Assembly (NCBI RefSeq): GCF_009937975.1
Contig: NZ_AP018441.1
Coordinates: forward strand, 6,076,001-6,140,000
DNA from: Undibacterium sp. YM2
GTDB lineage: Bacteria > Pseudomonadota > Gammaproteobacteria > Burkholderiales > Burkholderiaceae_D
Reading direction: 5' to 3'
Length of the DNA: 64,000 bases
How positions within the stretch are numbered: position 1 is the stretch's first letter; the number at the start of each line of letters is the position of its first letter. Made by a program: the position numbers and the translations under genes. Shown piece by piece: positions 39,289 to 47,436 of this stretch. The notes under the pieces were generated by a model. The model searched no databases and was not told where the DNA came from. It saw only the letters and a list, made by a program, of their open reading frames with translations.

Positions 39289-39891
39289 ATGAGTACTATT
39301 ACAAACAATGATACGGGCAATTCTATCTTCCGCCCTGCCATCGTCCTGCTCGCCGGGCTGACACTGGTGGTTGGGGTCTTCTATCCCTATGCCATGACAG
39401 GCGTTGGCAAGGTGCTTTTTAGCGATCAGGCAGAAGGCAGCTTGATTACGCAGAATGGCAAGACCGTTGGTTCTTCCCTGATAGGTCAGGCTTTCACGTC
39501 ACCCAAGTATTTTTGGGGCAGGCCATCTGCGACTGGCCCCATGCCAAATAACGCTGGTGCGTCCAGTGGTTCTAACTTCGGTCCGACTAACGCGGCGCAA
39601 ATAGATGCCATCAAGGGCAGGGTCGAGGCACTGAAGGCGGCTGACCCTGGCAATACGGCAAAAATCCCTGTCGATCTGGTGACAGCATCAGCCAGTGGGC
39701 TTGATCCTGAAATCAGCCTGGCGGCTGCCAATTACCAGTTGGCCAGGGTGGCACGCGAACGCAAGCTGCAAGAGTCGCAAGTCAAGGCTATCATAGACCA
39801 GTTGGCGCAACATCCTGCCCTGGGTTTGCTGGGTGAGGCCAGGGTCAATGTGCTGGCTTTGAATCTGGCACTGGACAAGCTCGGCAAGTAG
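39289..39891 (+). CDS. kdpC: KdpC, assembly subunit of the Kdp ATPase
   Basis: 200 residues. One N-terminal transmembrane helix (FRPAIVLLAGLTLVVGVFYPYAMTG), then a periplasmic domain with SLIGQAFTSPKYFWGRPSAT and VTASASGLDPEISLAAANYQ, typical of KdpC. It stabilises the KdpA-KdpB complex and may help bind ATP or K+. 27 bp after kdpB, 18 bp before kdpD. Confidence 0.97.
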   Translation: MSTITNNDTGNSIFRPAIVLLAGLTLVVGVFYPYAMTGVGKVLFSDQAEGSLITQNGKTVGSSLIGQAFTSPKYFWGRPSATGPMPNNAGASSGSNFGPTNAAQIDAIKGRVEALKAADPGNTAKIPVDLVTASASGLDPEISLAAANYQLARVARERKLQESQVKAIIDQLAQHPALGLLGEARVNVLALNLALDKLGK

Positions 39892-39909
39892 TTTAAAAAT
39901 AAGATCAAT

Positions 39910-42624
39910 ATGGCCACTAATAGCGAACAACGCCCTGACCCTGATGTCTTGCTTGCCCATGTGCAGGAGCAAGAACGCCGGGCCACGCGTGGCAAGCTGC
40001 GTATCTATTTTGGTGCATCCGCTGGCGTAGGCAAGACCTACGCCATGCTGACTGCCGCACGCAAGCTGGTGGCCGAAGGCCAGCAAGTGTTAGTTGGCGT
40101 TATAGAAACCCATGGCCGTGATGAAACCGCCGCCCTGGTCGATGGTCTCGAAGTCTTGCCACCCAAGGCCATTGCTTACCGCGACAAGACCCTCAGTGAA
40201 TTCGACATAGACACAGCGCTGGAGCGCCATCCACCCTTGATACTGATGGATGAACTGGCGCATTCCAATGCTGCCGGTTCACGCCACCCCAAGCGCTGGC
40301 AAGACGTCGATGAATTGCTGAGTGCCGGTATCGATGTTTACACTACCGTCAATGTCCAACATCTGGAAAGCCTGAATGACGTAGTTGGTGGCATTACCGG
40401 CATACGCGTCAATGAAACCCTGCCAGACAAGGTGTTTGATGAGGCTGATGAAGTTGTGCTGGTGGATATTCCGGCTGACGAATTGCTGGCCAGGCTCAAA
40501 TCTGGCCGGGTTTATAAAGTACAGCAGGCAGAACGGGCTGCCAAGAATTTTTTCCGCAAAGGTAATCTGATCGCTTTGCGCGAACTGGCCCTGCGCCGCA
40601 CCGCCGACAGGGTCGAAGATGATGTACAGGCCTATCGCATAGAAAAGTCCATAGGCACGATCTGGAAGACTGATGCCGCCCTGCTGGCCTGCATAGGCCC
40701 ACATGGTGATGCCGACCACCTGGTACGCAGCGCTGCCCGCCTGGCCAGCCAGATGAATTCTGAATGGCATGCCGTGTATGTAGAGACGCCGCAATTGCAA
40801 AGGCTGCCATCGGCGCAGCGCGAACGCATTTTAAAAACCCTGAAGCTGGCGCAAGACCTGGGTGCAACCACGGCTGTGCTGACTGGTAAGGATATTGCGC
40901 TGGCGATAGTTGATTATGCGCACAGCCATAATTTTTCGCGCGTGGTGCTGGGGCGGAGTAAGGCAAGCAAATGGCGACTTGCCTGGTATCAAACGACACA
41001 TCTGAAAGACATAGGGAGCTATGCACCTGATCTGGACGTGATCGAGGTTGGACAAAGCCGCTCCGGTGCTGCAGAGAATGAGAATAGAAAAAACGCGTCT
41101 GATGGCACAGCTGACTTGCCCAGTCCACGAGTACCAGCACGGCATTGGCGATATTTTTATGCGCTACTGGCCAGTATAGCCACCGGCCTGATAGCTACAC
41201 CTCTCTTTGAGATATTCAATCTCGTCAATATTGCCATGCTGTTTTTATTGACGGTGGTGCTGGTGGCGGTCAAATTTGGGCGCGGCCCTTCGGTGCTATC
41301 TACCATCGTTGGTATTGCCGTATTCGATTTCTTCTTTGTACCACCGCGTTTTTCGTTTGCGGTCAGCGATTTGCAGTATTTGCTGACCTTTGCCGTCATG
41401 CTTTTGGTGGGGCTGATCACCGGTCATCTGACTGCTGATCTGCGGTATCAGGCCAGGGTGGCATCGCACAGGGAATCGCGGGCGCGTGCCTTGTATGAAT
41501 TCGCCCGTGACTTATCCGGTGTTTTATTGGCCGAACAGATTTCAGAAACCACTCAGCTCATCATACAAAGGGCTTTCCGCGCCCAGGCAACCCTGTTATT
41601 ACCGGATGATAACGGCCGTTTGCAACCACCTGCCGCTGCAGTAAGCGGCCTGGACATGGGCATTGCGCAATGGGCTTTCGACAAGGTAGAAGCCGCAGGC
41701 ATAGGCACCGATACCCTGCCCGCCAGTAACTTCTTTTACCTGCCGCTGGTGGCACCCATGCGCACCCGTGGCTTGCTGGCGATACAGCCAGAGAGCAAGC
41801 GCTGGATCATGATCCCTGAGCAAAGGCAGCAACTCGATACCTTTGCCGCCCTGGCAGCGATAGCATTGGAGCGTGTGCACTATATCGAAGTCGCACAAGA
41901 TGCCCTGATCCACATGGAATCTGAACGCCTGCGTAACTCCCTGCTGGCTGCGCTGTCACATGACTTGCGCACGCCGCTGACTTCGCTGGTAGGCATCTCG
42001 GAATCCCTGGCTATGTCCAGACCCGCACTGGCAGATGCGCAACTGCACATGGCGCAGGCCCTGCGTGACGAGACCCTGCGCCTGTCTGCCCTGGTGACCA
42101 ACCTGCTCGACATGGCGAGGATAGAAAGTGGTGAAGTCAAACTGAATCTCCAATGGCAAACTTTTGAAGAAGTGGTCGGCACTTCCCTGCGCATCTGCAG
42201 CGCGCAACTGCAAACACATCAAGTGGAAACCAGGCTGGAAGCTGCTTTGCCTCTCATCAATTTTGATGCCGTACTGATAGAGCGGGTGCTGTGCAACCTG
42301 CTGGAAAATGCCTGCAAATACACGCCAGAAAATTCACTCATCACGATCTCGGCAGAACTCAATGGCAGCATGCTGGAAGCCAAGGTCTACGACAATGGGC
42401 CGGGTTTGCCAGCCGGGCGTGAAGAAGCCATATTTGAAAAATTTACCCGGGGTGAACGTGAATCTGCCCTGCCCGGCGTTGGCCTGGGGCTGGCAATTTG
42501 CCGTGCCATTATCACGGCCCACAAGGGCAGCATGCATGCAGCGCAGTCGCCCAATGGTGGAGCCTGCTTTGTATTTACCCTGCCTTTAGGCACGCCACCG
42601 GCGATGCCTGATCTTGAAGAATAA
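39910..42624 (+). CDS. kdpD: KdpD, potassium/turgor sensor histidine kinase
   Basis: 904 residues. N-terminal KdpD domain with a Walker A motif FGASAGVGKTYAML and the DELAHSNAAGSRHPKRW segment, a USP-like domain (about 250-370), four transmembrane helices (about 415-510), a GAF-like region, then HisKA with ALSHDLRTPLTSLVGI and HATPase (NLLENACKYTP, DNGPGLP, GVGLGLAICRAI). Senses K+ limitation or ionic strength and phosphorylates KdpE. Ends 7 bp before the kdpE start. Confidence 0.97.
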   Translation: MATNSEQRPDPDVLLAHVQEQERRATRGKLRIYFGASAGVGKTYAMLTAARKLVAEGQQVLVGVIETHGRDETAALVDGLEVLPPKAIAYRDKTLSEFDIDTALERHPPLILMDELAHSNAAGSRHPKRWQDVDELLSAGIDVYTTVNVQHLESLNDVVGGITGIRVNETLPDKVFDEADEVVLVDIPADELLARLKSGRVYKVQQAERAAKNFFRKGNLIALRELALRRTADRVEDDVQAYRIEKSIGTIWKTDAALLACIGPHGDADHLVRSAARLASQMNSEWHAVYVETPQLQRLPSAQRERILKTLKLAQDLGATTAVLTGKDIALAIVDYAHSHNFSRVVLGRSKASKWRLAWYQTTHLKDIGSYAPDLDVIEVGQSRSGAAENENRKNASDGTADLPSPRVPARHWRYFYALLASIATGLIATPLFEIFNLVNIAMLFLLTVVLVAVKFGRGPSVLSTIVGIAVFDFFFVPPRFSFAVSDLQYLLTFAVMLLVGLITGHLTADLRYQARVASHRESRARALYEFARDLSGVLLAEQISETTQLIIQRAFRAQATLLLPDDNGRLQPPAAAVSGLDMGIAQWAFDKVEAAGIGTDTLPASNFFYLPLVAPMRTRGLLAIQPESKRWIMIPEQRQQLDTFAALAAIALERVHYIEVAQDALIHMESERLRNSLLAALSHDLRTPLTSLVGISESLAMSRPALADAQLHMAQALRDETLRLSALVTNLLDMARIESGEVKLNLQWQTFEEVVGTSLRICSAQLQTHQVETRLEAALPLINFDAVLIERVLCNLLENACKYTPENSLITISAELNGSMLEAKVYDNGPGLPAGREEAIFEKFTRGERESALPGVGLGLAICRAIITAHKGSMHAAQSPNGGACFVFTLPLGTPPAMPDLEE

Positions 42625-42631
42625 GCACACG

Positions 42632-43339
42632 ATGACTACTGCTACTCAAACAACACCAGTCGCCTTGCTGGTTGAAGATGAACCACAGATACGCCGCTTC
42701 GTGCGCAATGCGCTTGAAGAAGAGCAATGGCAAGTCCATGAATCAGTCAACTTGCAACGTGGTCTCGTCGATGCCGGTACACGCCAGCCTGACCTCATCA
42801 TCCTTGACCTGGGTCTGCCAGATGGCGACGGCATCGATTTCATCCTCGATGTACGCAAATGGTCTAACGTACCCATCATCGTCTTGTCTGCCCGCGTCAG
42901 TGAACAGGACAAGATCAGGGCGCTGGATGCCGGAGCAGATGATTACCTCAGCAAGCCTTTTGGTGTCGGCGAATTGCTGGCACGCGTACGCGCGACCTTC
43001 CGGCGTCAGCGCCAGCCTGGTGTCAATCTGGATGGCATAGTCCAGTTCGGTGATGTCAAGGTCGATATGAAAGCCCGCCTGGTGACCAAGGCCGGGGCGA
43101 TGGTGAAGCTGACACCGACAGAATTCCGGCTGCTGATGGTGCTGGTCACCAATGTTGGCAGGGTCGTCACCAACCCGCAATTACTGCGTGAAGTCTGGGG
43201 CCCCAGCCACTCCGAAAGCGGCCATTACCTGCGCATCTACATGGGGCATTTGCGACAGAAACTCGAAGATGACCCGGCACAGCCGCGTTATCTCTTGACG
43301 GAAACAGCGATAGGCTACCGCCTCTTGCTCCCAACTTAA
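42632..43339 (+). CDS. kdpE: KdpE, OmpR-type response regulator
   Basis: 235 residues from the ATG at 42632; a TTG at 42614 overlapping kdpD is also in frame. Receiver domain with acidic pocket (LLVEDEPQIRR), phosphoacceptor Asp in IILDLGLPDGDG, Lys in DYLSKPFGVGELL; winged-helix DNA-binding domain with TPTEFRLLMVLVTNVGRVV and SGHYLRIYMGHLRQKLE. Activates the kdp operon, probably from the leader at 34.9 kb. Confidence 0.96.
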   Translation: MTTATQTTPVALLVEDEPQIRRFVRNALEEEQWQVHESVNLQRGLVDAGTRQPDLIILDLGLPDGDGIDFILDVRKWSNVPIIVLSARVSEQDKIRALDAGADDYLSKPFGVGELLARVRATFRRQRQPGVNLDGIVQFGDVKVDMKARLVTKAGAMVKLTPTEFRLLMVLVTNVGRVVTNPQLLREVWGPSHSESGHYLRIYMGHLRQKLEDDPAQPRYLLTETAIGYRLLLPT

Positions 43340-43435
43340 AACCACGTAGCAATATGAATAACCGGCAGCTTCCTGGCTCGCCGGTGGGACTTTTGCATCC
43401 TTAAATTTTGCAAATACTTTTTTGAGAGGACTCAA

Positions 43436-44170
43436 ATGAAAAAACTCATCATGGCAGCAGCCATCAGCACTGTCTTTTTTGCCACATACGCCAGCGCAGA
43501 AGATGCCAAACCTGAACATGAAGTCAGCTTCAATGCAGCAGTGACTTCTGACTATCGTTATCGCGGCATTTCGCAAACACGTCTGCAAGCTGCATTGCAG
43601 GGTGGGGCTGACTATACCCATAACCCCAGCGGCTTTTACGCTGGCACCTGGGCATCCACCATCAAATGGACCAAGGATGCCGGTGGTGGTGGCGATGTGG
43701 AAATTGATCTGTACGCAGGCAAGCGTGGCGAGCTCAGCAAGGACATCAGTTATGATGTTGGCGTACTCAGCTACGTTTATCCGTCGAATGGCCTGGCTGT
43801 GAGCGCCAACACTACAGAGATTTATGGCCAGCTTTCCTACGGCCCGGCCTATGCCAAATATTCACACTCTGTCACCAACCTGTTCGGTTTTGCTGACAGT
43901 AAAAACAGTGGTTACCTGGACCTGGGCGCGAATGTGGAAATGGCCGCTGGCCTGACACTGAACCTGCATGCCGGTCACCAGCAAGTCAAGAACAATGGCG
44001 CTTACAGTTATACAGACTGGAAGCTGGGTCTGACAAAAGACTTTGGTATCGTTACAGGTGCTGTGGCCGTCATCGGCACCAATGCCGGTGAAGTGGCTTA
44101 TGCATCGCCAGCCAATGGCAAGTTCCTGGGCAAGACAGCACTGGTCGTCACGGTTAGCAAGACATTCTGA
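43436..44170 (+). CDS. TorF-like putative porin
   Basis: 244 residues. Signal peptide to ASAE, then a beta-rich protein beginning VSFNAAVTSDYRYRGISQT, the hallmark of the TorF/TIGR02001 family (usually SNVTLTSDYRFRGISQS). Ends with an outer-membrane-type phenylalanine (VTVSKTF). Predicted outer-membrane barrel. It lies 96 bp after kdpE with its own ribosome site GAGAGGA, so regulation may be separate. The family's transport role is not established. Confidence 0.9.
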   Translation: MKKLIMAAAISTVFFATYASAEDAKPEHEVSFNAAVTSDYRYRGISQTRLQAALQGGADYTHNPSGFYAGTWASTIKWTKDAGGGGDVEIDLYAGKRGELSKDISYDVGVLSYVYPSNGLAVSANTTEIYGQLSYGPAYAKYSHSVTNLFGFADSKNSGYLDLGANVEMAAGLTLNLHAGHQQVKNNGAYSYTDWKLGLTKDFGIVTGAVAVIGTNAGEVAYASPANGKFLGKTALVVTVSKTF

Positions 44171-44189
44171 ATAAGTCCTGATTAGCATC

Positions 44190-44214
44190 GTAGGGTACGC
44201 ATGGCGCACCCTAC
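44190..44214 (+). terminator. Hairpin after the TorF-like gene
   Basis: GTAGGGT and ACCCTAC pair, extended by CGC/GCG with one mismatch, around an ATG loop; CTCTTTTTTT lies about 16 bases further on. This resembles a widespread intergenic hairpin (GTAGGGTGCGC type) in related genomes, recalled rather than checked. It may act as a terminator between the convergent operons. Confidence 0.55.
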
Positions 44215-44268
44215 AAAACTCAGATCTCTTTTTTTACTAGGTTTATTTTTGAATATGGAACAAGGCAA

Positions 44269-44850
44269 TCACGGCAAATAGATTGCCCTGTAAAGCTGTG
44301 TCATCGGCATATCATTTGCTGCATCGAGGTAAATAAATTTGATATGCGAAAGTTGCTGCGACAACTGGCTGACAAATTTCTGGCTCTGCATACAAGCGAT
44401 TCTATCTATTGTGATCAGCACTGGTAAATCCTTATTTTTACTGCGTGCCAATCTGATGCATTTATAGAGTTTCGCCTGTTTTTCTTTATCCCATGTCTCC
44501 AGTTCTGTATGGCATATCAGCAAATCACAGCAAGATAAAGCAGTGGCTGCATTTGCATAAAATGGTTTCGGAATATCCATCACAATATCGTGAAAATCTG
44601 TATGTTCAGACACCAGCTCTTTGGTCATGGCATCGGTGGAAAGTAAACTGGATATGGCACCCGCTTTTATCTCCAGGCGTGACCAGGCAATATTTTCAGC
44701 TTCATTCCGGTATTGGTTCGCCTGCTTTCTCTCGCAATTTTGTTTGAGCAGCAAGACGTTCCTGCCTGAATGTGCCCGGCGTTCAGCCAGCCTGGTTGCA
44801 GTGCTAGAAGTTGCTGCTGCAAAGTCTGCAGTCACTATTGCGACTATCAT
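44269..44850 (-). CDS. ParA/MinD-like protein with missing Walker A motif
   Basis: 193 residues from the ATG at 44850, which overlaps the stop of the membrane gene (ATGA at 44847-44850). A longer in-frame start would run through that gene and is rejected. The opening strand MIVAIVTADFAAATSSTATRL occupies the place of the MIVVxxxKGGVGKST segment in ParA-type ATPases, but the lysines and glycines are gone. The next strand GRNVLLLKQN replaces the VLLVDxD segment. The middle FHDIVMDIPKPFYANAATALSCCDLLICHTEL follows the DxxxxD/P (Walker A') layout. It is probably a non-hydrolysing paralogue. Family by pattern only; role unknown. Confidence 0.6.
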   Translation of the reverse strand: MIVAIVTADFAAATSSTATRLAERRAHSGRNVLLLKQNCERKQANQYRNEAENIAWSRLEIKAGAISSLLSTDAMTKELVSEHTDFHDIVMDIPKPFYANAATALSCCDLLICHTELETWDKEKQAKLYKCIRLARSKNKDLPVLITIDRIACMQSQKFVSQLSQQLSHIKFIYLDAANDMPMTQLYRAIYLP

Positions 44851-45317
44851 GGCAAGTGCACTCCTGAAGAAAAATGCACATGCATGCCAGTCAGCAGTTC
44901 CTGTGTTGCCAGCATGATTATTATCAGGGCCAATAATTTTTGAAAACTGATGAGTAGCAGCGCGTAATTGTTTTGACGGGGTCGCTGCTGACCCGGGAGT
45001 GCCACCACTATCTGTATGAAACTGGTAAAGACAAGCATCAGCATAGCTTCTATCAACCAGCTCTCGGTATTCGTTTGATACATTGCGATTGAAGACAGAG
45101 ATGCTGTGGCCACCAAGCAAATTGAGATGCCAAAACCCTGCTCAGTTTCTTTATTCTTTTGCTTGATCCCCATGAAGATGCAGATAGCAGTTGCGAGCAG
45201 TATCAATCCAGCAATTATCTGTAATCTCAGGTCTTGTATCTGTAAATAGGCAAGCACTGCAAAGCCAGACAAAGTCATGCTGCTGTATGCAGCCAGCGCA
45301 ATAAGCAGGCGTTTCAT
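44847..45317 (-). CDS. Five-helix membrane protein of unknown function
   Basis: 156 residues, about five transmembrane helices (near 5-25, 33-52, 63-82, 88-108, 118-142). Between helices are short charged loops (KQKNKETEQ, PGQQRPRQNN). No family recognised. Same strand as its neighbours, 17 bp after the MinD-like gene and overlapping the next one by 4 bp, so all three are in one operon. A membrane partner for the two ATPase-like proteins is a reasonable inference. Confidence 0.7.
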   Translation of the reverse strand: MKRLLIALAAYSSMTLSGFAVLAYLQIQDLRLQIIAGLILLATAICIFMGIKQKNKETEQGFGISICLVATASLSSIAMYQTNTESWLIEAMLMLVFTSFIQIVVALPGQQRPRQNNYALLLISFQKLLALIIIMLATQELLTGMHVHFSSGVHLP

Positions 45318-45334
45318 TACGTGCGGTATATATC

Positions 45335-45982
45335 TCAGTGATTGGCAAAAACCTCGCTGGATAATGCCTGCATGGCCTTGATCGTCATGGGATGGGCAGC
45401 AGGGTATTCACAGACTGACAAGCCATGCTGATAGGCCTGATGGAAACTGCCACCGCAGAATAAGGGATAGGGAAATAACTCAGCAGCGTCCAGCTTGCTG
45501 ACAAAATCCTTTACCCTGTTCACTTTATCGGCGGTAGCCTGTACGTCACTGCAACTCATGACGACCAGGGTGCGCATGCGCGGGTTTTCTGCCTGTGCAA
45601 ACTGTATGCGCATACTCAGTTCCTGCTCTTGTAATTGCGCGAGTTGATCAAGGTCAATCACCAGTATCGTGACATGAGCCGCTTGCAGGGCGCTGCGGCT
45701 GCCCATGCAGTCGCGTGCTTCTGCATCGATGACGATATCCTGGTAATGAAAACCGAGGTTTTCCAGTTCTGCCTGCATGCCCTTGCCGCTGACCCTGCGT
45801 ACCGTGACTGGTGTGCAATCCATACTGCGGCGGCGGGCGCGGCTCCAGTCCAGTGATGAATGACGGGCATCGTTATCGAGCAAGATAAGTTTGCTGCCTG
45901 ATAGTGTACGCAAGGTAGCGAGATTGTCGGCCACGATGGATTTGGCGCAATCTCCCGCGCCATGTGCAATGGTGATGATCAT
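45335..45982 (-). CDS. MinD/ParA-like ATPase with deviant Walker A
   Basis: 215 residues. Begins MIITIAHGAGDCAKSIVADN, where ParA/MinD has KGGxGKST: one lysine in place (AKS), first glycine and signature lysine altered. The next strand GSKLILLDNDARHSSLDWSRAR is close to VLLVDxDxQxSxxxW of the VirC1/ParA type. FHYQDIVIDAEARDCMGSRSALQAAHVTILVIDLD and the tail LFPYPLFCGGSFHQAYQHGLSVCEY also fit. ATP binding is possible, hydrolysis uncertain. First of the three tightly spaced genes; 21 bp after dapA. No parB or plasmid genes are near, so partitioning of DNA is unlikely. Confidence 0.65.
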   Translation of the reverse strand: MIITIAHGAGDCAKSIVADNLATLRTLSGSKLILLDNDARHSSLDWSRARRRSMDCTPVTVRRVSGKGMQAELENLGFHYQDIVIDAEARDCMGSRSALQAAHVTILVIDLDQLAQLQEQELSMRIQFAQAENPRMRTLVVMSCSDVQATADKVNRVKDFVSKLDAAELFPYPLFCGGSFHQAYQHGLSVCEYPAAHPMTIKAMQALSSEVFANH

Positions 45983-46003
45983 GTTGTATATTGATGAGAG
46001 TAT

Positions 46004-46948
46004 TCAGCGCACCATGCGCAGGGTACGGACATTGTGGATGACAGGAGCAGGCAAGCTCCTGGCTTTGACAGGCAGGGGCAAGTCTGCCAGTCTCTCCAGC
46101 TCTTGTGCGAGTTTGATTTTCCCTGCAAGCGACATGGCTGTCATGGGCAGGCGCATTTCTTCCTGTATCAGACCCTGCATTGCCAGGGCTGCCTTGACGG
46201 GTGCCGGATTGGATTCAGAAAACAGCAGGCGTACGAGATTTTGCATTTCGGCAAACAGAGCCTGTGCTTCAGGAAAATAATCGGCGCGCATGAGTTCATA
46301 CAATTGCACGAACAGATCAGGCCGCACATGCGCCGCCGCAGAAATAGCACCCTGGCCACCCATGCTCAAGGTATCCATCAACATGGCATCATCACCGCAT
46401 AAAACCTTCAGGTGGCTGCAATTTACCAGACCCATCATTTGCGTCAGATTGCCACTGCTCTCTTTGATAGCGACGATATTCTTTTGCTTTTCCAGTGCAA
46501 TGACGGTGCTCAGGTCTATATTGACGCCGGTTCTGGCTGGCACGTTATACAGGACGATATCTTTCTCAGTCGCCCTGGCGATAGTCTCTAAATGCAGGCG
46601 CACACCTTCTTGTGAAGGACGCAGATAAGATGGTGCGCTGACCAGAAAACCTTGCAGATGCTGGTCATCATAAGCTTGTACTTTTTCTGCCAGCGAACGT
46701 GTATCGCTACCGCTGATACCCATCAGTACAGGACAAGAATTTTTCGTCACTTCCAGCACGGCAGCCAGCAACTGTTTTTGCTCATGCTCAGTCAGTATCG
46801 CCGCTTCCCCAGTCGTGCCACAGACCACCAGGCCATGTATGCCTGCTGCCATCAATTGCGTAGCAAGTTGCTGTATTTTATCGAGCTCAGGTTTGCCATT
46901 CTTAAATGGCGTGACAAGCGGAACCCAGATGCCTTCATAGATAGACAT
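46004..46948 (-). CDS. dapA: 4-hydroxy-tetrahydrodipicolinate synthase family protein
   Basis: 314 residues, about 20 longer than standard DapA. TIM-barrel aldolase family: GLVVCGTTGEAAILTEHE, APSYLRPSQEG, VLYNVPARTGVN with the active-site tyrosine and arginine, and the Schiff-base lysine in IVAIKESSGNLTQ. Tyr, Thr-Thr and Arg positions agree with true DHDPS, which makes the first lysine-pathway intermediate from pyruvate and aspartate semialdehyde. The C-terminal extension (KARSLPAPVIHNVRTLRMVR) is unusual. It lies in an operon with ParA-like proteins rather than lysine genes, so this could be a paralogue of another specificity. Confidence 0.88.
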   Translation of the reverse strand: MSIYEGIWVPLVTPFKNGKPELDKIQQLATQLMAAGIHGLVVCGTTGEAAILTEHEQKQLLAAVLEVTKNSCPVLMGISGSDTRSLAEKVQAYDDQHLQGFLVSAPSYLRPSQEGVRLHLETIARATEKDIVLYNVPARTGVNIDLSTVIALEKQKNIVAIKESSGNLTQMMGLVNCSHLKVLCGDDAMLMDTLSMGGQGAISAAAHVRPDLFVQLYELMRADYFPEAQALFAEMQNLVRLLFSESNPAPVKAALAMQGLIQEEMRLPMTAMSLAGKIKLAQELERLADLPLPVKARSLPAPVIHNVRTLRMVR

Positions 46949-46993
46949 AGTGTGATCTCTCTTTAAAAATGGGAGTGAATGTGGTGTTGTAAA

Positions 46994-47311
46994 TCAGACC
47001 GCCAGCAGTGGTGTGATTTTCCCGAATTCAGCTTGCGGCAAGGCGCGCATGATGTGACTGATGACAGTATCGACTGAGGACTTACTCAGACACAGCCATA
47101 CCTTCATTTTACTCGCATGGTCTATCGGTTTGACGCGCATGACGAAATCATTTTGTACTAATTTCGCTGGCGTCTTATAGATAACCAGGGGTTGCTGTAG
47201 CGCATAGGCGCTTTTGCGTTGACGATGATTTTCAAATAAAAATTTCTCGCGTTTGCAGGACTTTAATACGTCTGAATAATTTTCAGAGCTGTGGCCGGGA
47301 TGATGATTCAT
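46994..47311 (-). CDS. Small protein of unknown function at the head of the dapA/ParA-like cluster
   Basis: 105 residues from the ATG at 47311 (a longer start at 47341 exists). No signal or membrane segment. N-terminal half basic (KREKFLFENHRQRKSAY); C-terminal half may fold as strand-helix (MKVWLCLSKSSVDTVISHIM). Same strand as dapA, 45 bp upstream of it. No family recognised; a small regulatory or adaptor protein is possible. Coding character moderate. Confidence 0.5.
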   Translation of the reverse strand: MNHHPGHSSENYSDVLKSCKREKFLFENHRQRKSAYALQQPLVIYKTPAKLVQNDFVMRVKPIDHASKMKVWLCLSKSSVDTVISHIMRALPQAEFGKITPLLAV

Positions 47312-47436
47312 CGTAATCTCGTGTTGTTTGACACAAAACAAGATTAGCAGCCACGGCGTAAAGATTCTCTAAAAAATGAGGGTGAAAATCGTAAACAGCA
47401 TGTAAATTCTTTGCATCCCTATCTTATTAATTATTC

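Noticed and set aside
44851..45120. N-terminal extension of the second ParA-like protein
   Set aside because: It would overlap the whole end of the membrane-protein gene in another frame; the ATGA overlap at 44847-44850 gives a better start.
45335..45982. Plasmid or chromosome partition locus
   Set aside because: No ParB-like gene or parS-like repeats beside the ParA-like genes, and both Walker A motifs are degenerate.
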